A stretch of DNA of 64,000 nucleotides from an uncultured Collinsella sp. (GCA_900541175.1 UQIT01000002.1:62001-126000); one strand, 5' to 3'; positions 16,471-25,160 are shown, counted from the stretch's first letter. A program made the numbers and translations. The notes: generated by a model from the sequence alone, not told the origin.

Positions 16471-18698
16471 TACGCCTCCGGCACCTGACCAGTAGCCAAG
16501 ATCTGCTCGAGCGCATCCTCGTCCAGCACGGGCACGCCCAGCTGCTCGGCTTTGGTGAGCTTGGAGCCCGCCTTGGGGCCGGCGACCAGATAGCTCGTCT
16601 TCTTTGAAACACTACCCGAGACCTTGGCACCAAGCACCTTGAGCGCCGCGCCCGCCTCGTCGCGCGTGCGATTGACGAGCGTGCCGGTGAGCACGAAGGT
16701 CAGACCCGCGAGTGGCTGTGCGTCGGCGAGCTCGCCCGCCACGCCGGCATCGGCTGCGGCTTGCGCGTGTGCGGCGCCCAGGTCGACCTCGAGCGACAGA
16801 CCCGCTTGGCGCAGACGCTCCAGCACGGCCAGGTTTTCGGGCACGGCCAGGAACTGCTTGACGCTCGCCGCAATCTTGGGACCGATGCCCTCGCACTCGG
16901 CGATGTCCTCTTCGCTCGCCAAGATGAGCTTGTCAATCGACAGGAATCGCTCGGCGATGACTTCGCCCACGCTCTTGCCCACGTGGCGGATGCCCAAGGC
17001 AAACAGCACGCGACCGAGCGGCTGGCTTTTGGACTTGTTGAGCTCGGCGATGATTTTCTCGGCCGTCTTAAGGCCTACCGGAATGGGGTCGCCCTTCTTG
17101 ACGCCCTTTTTGCTGTTGGAGCTGGCATAGGTGCGCCCCGTGTCCAGTCCGGCGATGTCATCGACCGTGAGCTGGTAGAAATCCGCGACATCATGGATCA
17201 GGCCGGCGGCGATCATCTTGTCGACAATCTCGTCGCCTAGGCCATCAACGTCCATGCAGCCGCGGCTCACCCAGTGGAGCAGGCGCTCCTTGAGCTGCGC
17301 GGGGCAATCGATGGAGACGCAACGATAAGCGACCTCACCATCCTCGTGGACCACGGGGCTGCCGCACACGGGGCAGACCTCGGGCATGTGCCAGTCGACC
17401 GAATCGGCCGGTCGCTTGTCGAGCACCGGACCCACGACCTCGGGAATCACGTCGCCCGCCTTGTGCACGATGATAGTGTCGCCCTCGCGCACGTTTTTGC
17501 GGCGGATCTCGTCGATGTTGTGCAGCGTGGCGCGCGCGATGGTGGAGCCGGCAACCGTCACCGGGTCGAACTCGGCGACTGGTGTGAGCACACCGGTGCG
17601 GCCCACCTGGATGCGAATTTCGCGCAGGACGGTCTGCTTTTCCTCGGGCGGAAACTTAAAGGCAATGGCCCAGCGCGGCGCGCGGGCGGTAAAGCCCAGG
17701 TCGAGCTGCTGCTGAAAGCTGTCGACCTTTACGACCACGCCGTCGATGTCGTAGTCCAGGTCGCCGCGGTGCTCGAGCGCCTGGGCACAGAACTCGTGGA
17801 CCTCGGCCGGCGTGGCGCAACGAGCCACGTTGGGGTTGACACTAAAGCCGGCGCTACGCAGCCAATCGAGGAACTCGCGCTGGCTGTGGACGTGCAGCGG
17901 GTCGGTATCGGCGATGGCATAGATAAAGGTGGCAAGGTCGCGGCGCGCCGTGACCTTGGGATCCTTCTGACGTAGGCTGCCGGCGGCAGCGTTGCGTGGG
18001 TTGGCGAAGGGATCGCGACCCTCGGCATCGGCCTCTTCATTCAGACGAACAAAGCTGCCTTTGGGCATATAGACCTCGCCGCGCACCTCGATGGTGCGCT
18101 CGCGGTCGGCGCCCATGTGGGCGAGCGCCGGCTCGGACAGGTGCATGGGCACATCCTTGATGGTACGGACGTTGAGCGACACGTCCTCGCCCGTGGTGCC
18201 GTCGCCGCGTGTGGCCGCGCGCACGAAGGTGCCGTTTTGATAGGTAAGCGCAACGCCCAGACCGTCGATCTTAAGCTCGCAGGTATAGGTGACGCTGCCA
18301 GCACCGAGCGCATCCTCGGTGCGCTGGAGCCACGCGTCGAGCTCGTCCAGATCCATGGCATCGTCCATGGAATACATGCGCGCCATATGCGTGACCGGCG
18401 TAAACTGCTCGCTCACGTAGCCGCCCACACGTTGGGTATAGCTGTCGGGCGTCACCAGGTCGGGGTAGGTCGCCTCGATTTCCTGCAGCTCAACGAGCAT
18501 TTTGTCGAATGTGGCATCCGTGATCTCGGGCGCATCGAGCATGTAGTAGCGATAGGCGTGGTAGTCGAGCTCGTGGCGCAGCTCGGCCGCACGCGCTGCC
18601 GCCTGGGCACGGGCATCGGCCGGTGCAGCGGTATCCGTGCTCGCGGGCGTTTCGGTATCGATGTCCACACCGTCACCAAACAGGCTCGATTGCTCCAT
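16470..18698 (-). CDS. ligA: NAD-dependent DNA ligase
   Basis: Replicative and repair ligase of 742 aa that seals nicks with NAD+ as AMP donor. The order is N-terminal Ia domain, adenylation domain with active-site lysine in CELKIDGLGV, OB fold, a four-cysteine zinc finger (CPVCGSP...CVSIDCPAQ), helix-hairpin-helix repeats (about 530-620), and a C-terminal BRCT domain (LAGLTFVLTGTL onwards). About 25 extra N-terminal residues precede the usual start of the family. The AAGGAG site supports the ATG at 18698. A short ORF is coupled to its stop codon. Confidence 0.96.
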   Translation of the reverse strand: MEQSSLFGDGVDIDTETPASTDTAAPADARAQAAARAAELRHELDYHAYRYYMLDAPEITDATFDKMLVELQEIEATYPDLVTPDSYTQRVGGYVSEQFTPVTHMARMYSMDDAMDLDELDAWLQRTEDALGAGSVTYTCELKIDGLGVALTYQNGTFVRAATRGDGTTGEDVSLNVRTIKDVPMHLSEPALAHMGADRERTIEVRGEVYMPKGSFVRLNEEADAEGRDPFANPRNAAAGSLRQKDPKVTARRDLATFIYAIADTDPLHVHSQREFLDWLRSAGFSVNPNVARCATPAEVHEFCAQALEHRGDLDYDIDGVVVKVDSFQQQLDLGFTARAPRWAIAFKFPPEEKQTVLREIRIQVGRTGVLTPVAEFDPVTVAGSTIARATLHNIDEIRRKNVREGDTIIVHKAGDVIPEVVGPVLDKRPADSVDWHMPEVCPVCGSPVVHEDGEVAYRCVSIDCPAQLKERLLHWVSRGCMDVDGLGDEIVDKMIAAGLIHDVADFYQLTVDDIAGLDTGRTYASSNSKKGVKKGDPIPVGLKTAEKIIAELNKSKSQPLGRVLFALGIRHVGKSVGEVIAERFLSIDKLILASEEDIAECEGIGPKIAASVKQFLAVPENLAVLERLRQAGLSLEVDLGAAHAQAAADAGVAGELADAQPLAGLTFVLTGTLVNRTRDEAGAALKVLGAKVSGSVSKKTSYLVAGPKAGSKLTKAEQLGVPVLDEDALEQILATGQVPEA

Positions 18699-18807
18699 AG
18701 CGGCACTCCTTCGCTCGATTTCAAACGGATACTAGAGTACCACCGGTCACCCATGGGGCCGAATAGCCCTTTCGAACCGCACCGAATCGGCAGCCGCCAG
18801 ACCGGGG

Positions 18808-19009
18808 TGGACAGTTAGTTCAGATACGCATAAATCCTAGAGCTGGATCAGGCACGAACACCCCTGTTTCAACTAATTTGGGCTCCTCGAGACCATGTAA
18901 ACGTCCCGCTCTCCCTTCCAAACACCCATTCGAGCCCCATCCCAATCAAAAATTGCTCAAAAGCATCCCAAGCTGCCCCAGATTTATACGTATCTGAACT
19001 AACTGTCCA
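18808..19009. repeat. 202-bp element with 29-bp terminal inverted repeats
   Basis: The ends TGGACAGTTAGTTCAGATAC... (18808-18836) and its complement (18981-19009) match at 28 of 29 positions. The interior has no ORF worth reporting. The element fills most of the ligA-htrA gap. No target duplication is obvious at its edges. Confidence 0.8.
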
Positions 19010-19083
19010 GACCATTCCGAACCAGGCCTCTTGCCAGCCACAAGTGATCCGTTTTCCTCCGTCCCCAAGGGATCATCGCGAAA

Positions 19084-19121
19084 AGAGGGGGCTGCCCCGC
19101 GTTGGCGGGACAGCCCCCTCT
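19084..19121 (-). terminator. Rho-independent terminator of the htrA gene
   Basis: Stem AGAGGGGGCTG and its complement, followed on the minus strand by TTTTCGC, 27 nt beyond the htrA stop. Confidence 0.85.
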
Positions 19122-19147
19122 GGCATCGGTATGTGCGATACGGGTCG

Positions 19148-20614
19148 TTAGTAACCCTGGCCGTAGCCTTGACCCTGGCCCTGGCCCTGCTGGCCTAGCA
19201 GCTCCTCCAGGTACTGGCGCAGCTGCTCATCGGTAATACCGCCGTTGCCGGTGTCGGTCGAACTGTCGTCCTGCTGCTGGTTCTGCAGCTCCTCATCGGA
19301 GCCCAGCTCGACGGTGACCTTCTTCTCTTCCTTGCCGCGCATGAGCGTGATCTCGACCTTCTCGCCCACCTCGTGGCTGCGCAGTGCGATGATCAGGCCA
19401 TCGGCGCTCGTAATCTCATCGTCGCCCAGTTTGGTGATGACGTCGCCCTCCTGAATGCCGGCCTTGGCGGCGGGACCGTCCTCGACGACGCTCGCCACAT
19501 ACGCGCCGCTATCGGTGCTCAGCTTGTTGGTGCGGGCGTTGAGCGCATTGACGCTCGAAAGCGTAGCGCCCATGTACGGATGCACCGGCGTCTTGCCGTC
19601 GATGATCTGGTCGGCAATGTTCTTGGCGTAGTTAACGGGAATAGCAAAGCCCACGCCCGAGCTGGAGCCCGAGTAGCTCTCGATGAGCGAGTTGATGCCC
19701 ACAAGCTCGCCATTGTCGTTGACGAGCGCGCCGCCGGAGTTGCCCGGGTTGATGGCGGCATCGGTCTGAATCATGTTGGCGTAGATGGTGTTACCGCTGG
19801 TAGAGCTCATGGCCGTGGAGCGGTAGAGCGCCGACACGATACCCGTGGAGACAGACTGCTCGTTGCCAAACGGCGAGCCGATCGCCATGACCCACTCGCC
19901 CACGTTGAGCTTGGAGGAGTCGCCGATCTCGATCGGCGTGAGCTTGGAGGCGTCGGCGTCCTTGAGTTTGATGACGGCTAGGTCGCTCGAAGCATCGTTG
20001 CCCACGAACTCGGCCTCGTAGGTGGTGCCGTCATCCATGGTCACCACGTACTGGTCGTAGCCATCGACCACATGGTTGTTGGTGAGGATATGGCCCTCGG
20101 TATCGAGCACAACGCCCGAGCCGACGCTGCCCGAGCCGTCCGACTCGTCGGCAGACTGCGAAAGCGAGCCGTTCTGGCTACCGCTCGAAGTGGCGGTAAT
20201 GGAAACCACGGAGGGCAACGCCTTGGCAGAAACGGCCTCGGCCAGCGTGGTGTCCTCGGAGTCGATGGTGATCTTTTGCGTCGATGAACCCGAAGCACCC
20301 GCAGTCACGGCGTTCCTGCCGCCGCCGATATCGAGCGTGCCACTCATAATGAGCGCGATGACCAGCAGGGCTCCGCAGGCACAGCCGGCGAGTGCCGTAA
20401 TAAAGATCGGCAGCTTTTTGGTCTTGGTCTTGACCACCGTGTGCTTGTTCACGACCTGCTGGCCACCCAGCGGCTTGCCGGTCTGCGTGTCGTAGGCCTG
20501 CACGTAGGGAATGTTGCTGTCGGCAGGCGTCGACTCCACCTGCACGCGCGGCTGCTGCTGGGTCTCGCCGGCGTTGCCCGCATCCTGGGGACGCTGGGAA
20601 TCGTACTCGCTCAT
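19148..20614 (-). CDS. HtrA/DegP-like membrane-anchored serine protease
   Basis: Envelope quality-control protease of 488 aa. An N-terminal cytoplasmic tail (about 80 residues, polar) is followed by one transmembrane helix (FITALAGCACGALLVIALIM) and an extracytoplasmic trypsin-like domain with catalytic His in TNNHVVDGYD, Asp in SSDLAVIKL and Ser in NPGNSGGALVN. One PDZ domain follows (GIQEGDVITKLGDDEI), and the tail ends in a short Gln/Gly/Tyr repeat (GQGQGQGYGQGY). The ATG at 20614 is chosen because the domain layout fits and a GGAT site precedes it. Monocistronic, with a hairpin before and a strong terminator after. Confidence 0.92.
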   Translation of the reverse strand: MSEYDSQRPQDAGNAGETQQQPRVQVESTPADSNIPYVQAYDTQTGKPLGGQQVVNKHTVVKTKTKKLPIFITALAGCACGALLVIALIMSGTLDIGGGRNAVTAGASGSSTQKITIDSEDTTLAEAVSAKALPSVVSITATSSGSQNGSLSQSADESDGSGSVGSGVVLDTEGHILTNNHVVDGYDQYVVTMDDGTTYEAEFVGNDASSDLAVIKLKDADASKLTPIEIGDSSKLNVGEWVMAIGSPFGNEQSVSTGIVSALYRSTAMSSTSGNTIYANMIQTDAAINPGNSGGALVNDNGELVGINSLIESYSGSSSGVGFAIPVNYAKNIADQIIDGKTPVHPYMGATLSSVNALNARTNKLSTDSGAYVASVVEDGPAAKAGIQEGDVITKLGDDEITSADGLIIALRSHEVGEKVEITLMRGKEEKKVTVELGSDEELQNQQQDDSSTDTGNGGITDEQLRQYLEELLGQQGQGQGQGYGQGY

Positions 20615-20643
20615 AGCTGCGATCCTTTCGTCAAATAACCAAA

Positions 20644-20667
20644 GGCCCGCCAAACATGTGGCGGGCC
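20644..20667 (-). terminator. Hairpin between glnR-like gene and htrA
   Basis: GGCCCGCC at 20644 pairs with GGCGGGCC at 20660. On the minus strand it is followed by TTTGGTTATTTG, so it probably ends transcription from the glnA/glnR side. Confidence 0.5.
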
Positions 20668-20785
20668 ATCATTGTTCACGTTGAGTTGTACCCCAATATG
20701 CGGGCGAACGTGTATGAGAACGCAATCTTTTAGGAAGGCTTAAGTTCTGCTGCAAACTCGAAAGGAACCCGCACCTGCGTCAAAA

Positions 20786-20818
20786 CCACCACAAAGGTGC
20801 CTGTCCCCTTTGTGGTAG
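20786..20818. repeat. 33-bp palindrome, family A copy 4
   Basis: Same stem as the other family A copies with one changed position near the outer end of the right arm. It lies 4 nt 3' of the stop of the GlnR-like gene. Confidence 0.8.
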
Positions 20819-20822
20819 AAAT

Positions 20823-21485
20823 CTAGTCCTTAAACAGATAACCCACGCCGCGGACGGTGGTGATGTGTGCCGCGATCTGCGGGCCTACCTTGGAGCGGAT
20901 GCGTCGAATGTGCACATCGACGGTGCGCGTGCCACCGCAGTACTCAAAGCCCCACACGCGGTGCAGCAGCACCTCGCGGCTGTAGGCGCGGTTGGGGTGC
21001 GTCGCCAAAAAGCTCAGCAGCGAGTACTCCATCAGCGTCAGGTCGATGGGCTCATCATCGAGCGTCACCTGGTAGGTAGCCAGGTTAATCTCGAGGTTAT
21101 CGATGTTGAGCACATCGTCGGCGGTGACGGTCTCCTCCTCGCCCATCAGGCGCTGCGCACGAGCCTTGAGCTCGTTTGGTGTCGCCGTGGGGCATACAAA
21201 GTCGGCATGCGCGTGATTGGGCAGGCGCAAGGTACCGAGCGCCTCGTCGTCGACGATCACCAACATGGGGACGCCGCCACGATCGTCAAGCCACTTGGCA
21301 ATCTGATCGATACGGTCGCTGCGGATGCCGTCGGAATCGAGAATCAGCAGGTCAAAGTCGTGCGCCGCAGTCGGCGAATCGGGGGTTGCCAGGCTCACCT
21401 CGACACCCAGGGTGGTCGTCAAGCTGCGGGCAAACTCGTGGAAGCGCGTCGTGCGCGCCATGAACAGGGCACTCTTTTCGGACAT
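20823..21485 (-). CDS. GlnR-like orphan OmpR-family nitrogen regulator
   Basis: A 220-aa DNA-binding protein. The C-terminal winged helix is very like actinobacterial GlnR (LDLTL-type MEYSLLSFLATHPNRAYSRE, HRVWGFEYCGGTRTVDVHIRR). The N-terminal receiver is atypical: it has LLILDSD but lacks a clear phospho-Asp pocket and partner kinase gene, again like GlnR, which works without a kinase. The gene follows glnA by 50 nt on the same strand and is probably cotranscribed. The start at 21485 follows GGAGG; the longer frame would begin inside glnA's tail. GlnR identity is by similarity and context, not test. Confidence 0.8.
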   Translation of the reverse strand: MSEKSALFMARTTRFHEFARSLTTTLGVEVSLATPDSPTAAHDFDLLILDSDGIRSDRIDQIAKWLDDRGGVPMLVIVDDEALGTLRLPNHAHADFVCPTATPNELKARAQRLMGEEETVTADDVLNIDNLEINLATYQVTLDDEPIDLTLMEYSLLSFLATHPNRAYSREVLLHRVWGFEYCGGTRTVDVHIRRIRSKVGPQIAAHITTVRGVGYLFKD

Positions 21486-21535
21486 ATCGGCCTCCAAAGA
21501 AATGAGCTCAATCGTACTGGAACAAGCCAGCGCGA

Positions 21536-22873
21536 TTAGGAGTTCGCCAGGTAGTGCTTGATCTCCCACTCGGTGATCGTAGACTCAAACTTATGCCACT
21601 CGTCGCGCTTCTTTTTGAGGAAGAAACTGTGGATGTGCTCGCCGAGGGCATCCTTCATAAACTGCGAGTCCTCAAACACGTCGAGCGCCTCTTTGAGCGA
21701 ACGCGGCAGCGGCGTGTAGCCGGCCTCGAGCATCTGGCGGTCGGTGAGCTTGAGCGTCTCGGCCGTGGCCTCGGGCGGGAGTTCCAGCTTGCGCTCGATG
21801 CCGTCGAGACCGGCCGCCAGCGTGACGGCGTTGACCAGGTACGGGTTGGCCATGGGGTCGGGGCTACGAAGCTCGATGCGCGTGGACAGCTGCTTGCCGG
21901 GCTTGTAGACCGGAATGCGGACCATACTCGCGCGGTTGCGCAGGCCCCACGTGGCGTACTGCGGCACGGAGTCGCCGCCCGTGGTGATGCGCTTGTACGA
22001 GTTGACCGTGGGGTTAGTGATGGCGCTGATCTCGCGCGCGTGCGCCAGAATGCCGGCCATGTAGTGTTTGGCGATGTCGGAAAGATGGTACTTCTCGTCG
22101 TCCTCGCCCCAAAAGACGTTGTTGCCGTCGTGGTCGAATAGCGACTGGCACAGGAACATAGCACTGCCGTCCTCGCCTGCCAACGGTTTGGGCATAAAGG
22201 AGGCGTGGCAACCGCTCTCGTAGGCCTGCTGTTTAATGATGAGTTTGGCCGTGGTGATGGCGTCGGACATGCTCAGGGCCTCGGCGTGGCGCAGGCTCAT
22301 GCCGTGCTGCGAGCGGCCGGCGGCGTGGAAGGTGTACTCCACGGGCACGGACATCTTCTCGAGCGTGAGGACCGTGTTGCGGCGCAGGTCGCGGGCGGCA
22401 TCGCTCACCGAAAGATCGAAGTAGCCCACGTTGTCGAGCGGCTCGGGCGTGTGCTCGTCGGGGAAGTAGTAATACTCCAGCTCGGCACCCACGTTGAGCA
22501 GGTAGCCAGCCTTCTCGGCCTTGCGGAACATGCGGCGCAGGGCATCGCGCGGGTCGCCGGCAAACGGCTTGCGATCGGGAGTGCACACGTCGCAGAACAC
22601 GCGAGCGACGCCGTTGTGGCTCGGGCGCCACGGCAGAATCTGGAAGGTCGAAGCATCGGGGAATGCGAGCATGTCGGCTTCCTCGGGCGTGGCAAAGCCC
22701 TCGATGGCGGAGCCGTCAAAGCCAATACCCTCCTCAAAAGCGACCTCGAGGTCCTCGGGGCTAATGGCAAAGTTCTTGAGGCGGCCGAGAATGTCGACAA
22801 ACCACAGACGCACAAAGCGGATGTCACGCTGCTCTACGGAGCGGAGTACGTAATCGATGTTCTGCTGGTTCAT
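21536..22873 (-). CDS. glnA: Glutamine synthetase-family protein, type I, with altered metal-site residues
   Basis: A 445-aa protein with the overall GSI plan: N-terminal beta-grasp with GFDGSAIEGF (51-60), the glutamate-rich AELEYYYF (130-137), MPKP (227-230), and the C-terminal RIELRSPDP (332-340). It lacks the adenylylation motif, so it belongs to the unadenylylated branch. Unusually, the motif normally read QHE-I-D is QHGMS (Gly at 191), and the normal GSGMH is GSAMF (Phe at 240); both residues are usually metal ligands. It may be a lineage-specific active variant or a relative with another substrate or a sensing role. Cotranscribed with the GlnR-like gene. Confidence 0.8.
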   Translation of the reverse strand: MNQQNIDYVLRSVEQRDIRFVRLWFVDILGRLKNFAISPEDLEVAFEEGIGFDGSAIEGFATPEEADMLAFPDASTFQILPWRPSHNGVARVFCDVCTPDRKPFAGDPRDALRRMFRKAEKAGYLLNVGAELEYYYFPDEHTPEPLDNVGYFDLSVSDAARDLRRNTVLTLEKMSVPVEYTFHAAGRSQHGMSLRHAEALSMSDAITTAKLIIKQQAYESGCHASFMPKPLAGEDGSAMFLCQSLFDHDGNNVFWGEDDEKYHLSDIAKHYMAGILAHAREISAITNPTVNSYKRITTGGDSVPQYATWGLRNRASMVRIPVYKPGKQLSTRIELRSPDPMANPYLVNAVTLAAGLDGIERKLELPPEATAETLKLTDRQMLEAGYTPLPRSLKEALDVFEDSQFMKDALGEHIHSFFLKKKRDEWHKFESTITEWEIKHYLANS

Positions 22874-22938
22874 GTCGCTCCCCTTTCTTTCGGGCGGGTT
22901 TCGACTGGTCTATATCGCAGATACTATCGCAGAAAAAT

Positions 22939-22954
22939 GTTTCCGCAGGGTTAA
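22939..22954 (-). promoter_or_regulatory. Candidate GlnR box upstream of glnA
   Basis: On the minus strand TTAAC, 6 nt, then GAAAC, close to the actinobacterial GlnR box (GTnAC-n6-GAAAC), about 65 bp before the glnA start. Supports local nitrogen control but rests on one short match. Confidence 0.4.
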
Positions 22955-23007
22955 AGCGTATCAAGCGCTCAAAAAACGTGTGCGAACTGGCCGTTACGAA
23001 CGAGCGG

Positions 23008-23379
23008 CTAGCGTTCAGATTCGGAGACAATTTGTCTACAGGCTCGTTCCAGCGTAGGGAACTCCATCGTCACTGCATCCCAAACAACCGAGCGGTCGAC
23101 ATTGCCGTAATCATGCGCAAGATAATTTCTCATGCCGATAATTCCACGCCATTCGATTTCGGGATGAAGCCGCTGCGAGCGTTCCGACAATTTGCCCGCT
23201 TCTTCCGTTACCCTAAGCGCACACATCAAAAGGGAGTCCGCCAACGCCCTCGTCCGCACGTCATTCGCATGCAGAAACTGGTCCTCGGTGATATCAAAAA
23301 CCTTGATGCGCTCGTTCGTTTCAGAAATGGCATCCAAAACCTCTTGGGCGCGAAGGCTGTCTGACTTACGCGCGATCAT
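23008..23379 (-). CDS. HepT-family toxin (DUF86)
   Basis: A 123-aa helical HEPN-family protein. The RNase motif R-x4-H-x-Y is present as R84, H89 and Y91 (MRNYLAHDYG). HepT is the toxin of HepT/MntA modules, where MntA tames it by transferring AMP to the tyrosine of this motif. The gene overlaps the 3' end of the mntA-like gene by 14 nt, with its GGAG site inside that gene, which is the usual antitoxin-first coupled order. The residue pattern fits a functional toxin. Confidence 0.85.
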   Translation of the reverse strand: MIARKSDSLRAQEVLDAISETNERIKVFDITEDQFLHANDVRTRALADSLLMCALRVTEEAGKLSERSQRLHPEIEWRGIIGMRNYLAHDYGNVDRSVVWDAVTMEFPTLERACRQIVSESER

Positions 23380-23860
23380 AAAGGATCACTCCTTCGCGCT
23401 CGATTACCGCGGCAAGATCGTCATCAAGATAGTCACTCGAGACAAGGTCAACCTGCTTCCCGGTTTCTTTGCGAACCGCCTCGCCAAACGCCGACAACGC
23501 GAAAAGACCAAAGCCCTGCTCGCGATCGACTTCGAGACGCAAGTCAATATCGCTATCGACATGTGCCTCGCCCCGGGCATACGAACCAAAAAGAATCACG
23601 GTTTTGATGGCGGGAATCGAGCTGGCTGCCTCGCGGACGGCGGACTCAATCTGGGCAGTATCCAAAATGCCCGTCGCGGCGCTTTCGCTCGCAGAGCTTT
23701 TACCAAGTGAAGGAACAAACGGCAGAGAGCGCTCGCGCAGCATCTGCCTCATAAACATATTGACCGCAACAGACGAAGTCATGCCAAGCTCTTCGCACAG
23801 CTCGGCAAATGAGTCTTTAATCGACGAGTCCACTCGCACACTCAGCACAGACGCAGCCAT
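23366..23860 (-). CDS. MntA-like antitoxin fused to a RelB/DinJ-like N-domain
   Basis: A 164-aa protein with two parts. Residues 1-50 resemble a RelB/DinJ-type ribbon-helix-helix (VLSVRVDSSIKDSFAELCEE, then MTSSVAVNMFMRQML). Residues about 65-164 are a minimal nucleotidyltransferase with GSYARGEAHVDSDID (GS-x10-D-x-D at 92-106), the MntA AMP-transferase motif. The strong AGGAGG site supports the start. A GACATTGTC palindrome sits in the promoter and may be the ribbon-helix-helix operator. Ordinary MntA proteins lack the DNA-binding half, so this fusion could combine autoregulation with toxin modification. Confidence 0.82.
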   Translation of the reverse strand: MAASVLSVRVDSSIKDSFAELCEELGMTSSVAVNMFMRQMLRERSLPFVPSLGKSSASESAATGILDTAQIESAVREAASSIPAIKTVILFGSYARGEAHVDSDIDLRLEVDREQGFGLFALSAFGEAVRKETGKQVDLVSSDYLDDDLAAVIEREGVILYDRA

Positions 23861-23875
23861 GGATACCTCCTGTAT

Positions 23876-23884
23876 GACATTGTC
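23876..23884 (-). promoter_or_regulatory. Palindrome in the mntA-hepT promoter
   Basis: GACATTGTC lies 16 bp before the start, next to a TATATA-like -10 region. A possible autoregulatory operator for the N-terminal ribbon-helix-helix domain; inferred. Confidence 0.35.
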
Positions 23885-23902
23885 TATATATTATCACACA
23901 GA

Positions 23903-24925
23903 CTAGCGCGAGGTCGAAGCGCGGTGTTCGATGTGGCCGGGAATCTCGATGCGCTTGGGGGCGAGCTTTGCGGCCTCGCCCACGGTGGTGGTAACAACGT
24001 CGATGCGCTCGGAAAGGCGCTCGACTACGCGCTCGGCAATGGTGAGGGTGTCTTGCGCGGCCGTGGTGACGCCGCCAAAGAGCACATGGTTCCAGGGGTA
24101 GTCGTCAAACGTCGCGATCTTGAGCCCTGCCGGCAGCGAGGGACCAAGCTGTGCCAGTGCCTCGGTCAGGCGCAGAAAGACCAGGCCGTTGACGGCAATG
24201 AGGCCGAGCTTTTTACCTGCATAGCCGCGGATGGTCTCGTCCAAACGGCCAACGCCCGTGGCGCCACCGTCGGCCAGGGTGACGACCTCGCCCGCAAGGC
24301 CGCGGCGCGAAAGCTCGTCGGCAAAGGCCTCGGCGCGCTCGCGACGCACGGGGCTGTCGTCGCTCGCCTCGGTGAACAGGCACAGGCGCTCACTGCCCGC
24401 AGCAGCCAAGGCGTCTACCAAGCCGGCAACCAGCTCGCGGTTGTTAGATGTCACCAGATCGACACCGCCGGCGGCAACATCACGGTCGAGCAGCACAACG
24501 GGCAGGCGTCCCGCCGCCGCGGCGATCGCCTCGTCGTTACCACCGCAGGTGTTGACGACCAGACCGTCCACGCCAGCGTCGATAAGTCTGGTGAGCGACT
24601 CTGCTTCCTTTGCGGGATCGTTGCCGCTAATGGCCGTCATGAGCGAGCAGCCGCGCGCGGCGGCACTGGCGGAAAGCCCTTCGAGCATGGCGCTCGAGAA
24701 TGGGTTGGCAATGTCGGCCAAGATCACGCCGATGAGGTTGGTGCGTGAGCTGCGCAGATTGCGTGCGGCGGCACGAGGGCGATAGCCGGTGCGCTCGATA
24801 ACCGCCGCGATGCGAGCGCGGGTTTCCTCGGTCATCTGCCCGGGGCGGTTGTTGAGATAGCGCGAGACCGTGGCCGGGCTCACGCCCGCCTCGGCGGCAA
24901 TGTCCTTGATTCTCATCTGCGCCAT
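23903..24925 (-). CDS. LacI-family regulator divergent from kdgK
   Basis: A 340-aa repressor: N-terminal helix-turn-helix and hinge (MRIKDIAAEAGVSPATVSRYL) followed by a periplasmic-binding-protein-like sensor domain (GVILADIANPFSSAMLEGLS). The start at 24925 is a compromise; MRIKD three codons later is also possible. It is transcribed away from kdgK, and two GAAACCGATTTC-like sites lie in between, so it most likely controls kdgK and perhaps eda in response to a sugar acid or phosphate. Effector unknown. Confidence 0.88.
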   Translation of the reverse strand: MAQMRIKDIAAEAGVSPATVSRYLNNRPGQMTEETRARIAAVIERTGYRPRAAARNLRSSRTNLIGVILADIANPFSSAMLEGLSASAAARGCSLMTAISGNDPAKEAESLTRLIDAGVDGLVVNTCGGNDEAIAAAAGRLPVVLLDRDVAAGGVDLVTSNNRELVAGLVDALAAAGSERLCLFTEASDDSPVRRERAEAFADELSRRGLAGEVVTLADGGATGVGRLDETIRGYAGKKLGLIAVNGLVFLRLTEALAQLGPSLPAGLKIATFDDYPWNHVLFGGVTTAAQDTLTIAERVVERLSERIDVVTTTVGEAAKLAPKRIEIPGHIEHRASTSR

Positions 24926-25028
24926 GGCGCACCCCGTTTCCCAATTGTCAGCAGTCTGAGCCATTTTAGGCATTTTTTTAAAAATCTCGCTTGCAAAACG
25001 TTGTAGATGAGTATACTACAACTCGAAA

Positions 25029-25056
25029 CGAAACCGATTTCGTAAACCGATTTCGG
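25029..25056. promoter_or_regulatory. Two LacI-type operators between lacI and kdgK
   Basis: CGAAACCGATTTCG (25029-25042) directly followed by TAAACCGATTTCGG (25043-25056); both are near-palindromes of the LacI-family type. Probably bound by the divergent regulator. Confidence 0.6.
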
Positions 25057-25160
25057 CAAGCGTTGGCACGCAGGTGCAAAGATGTACCCTACCGTCTTGG
25101 CACCTCCGTGCCAACGCCATATCAAAGGTGTACGCACGAGCAAGAAGGAGCTGCGCGACC

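Noticed and set aside
7438..20818. Family A palindromes considered as ordinary terminators
   Set aside because: No T-tract on either strand, exact sequence identity between copies, and one copy lies in a gap 5' of the gene it flanks.
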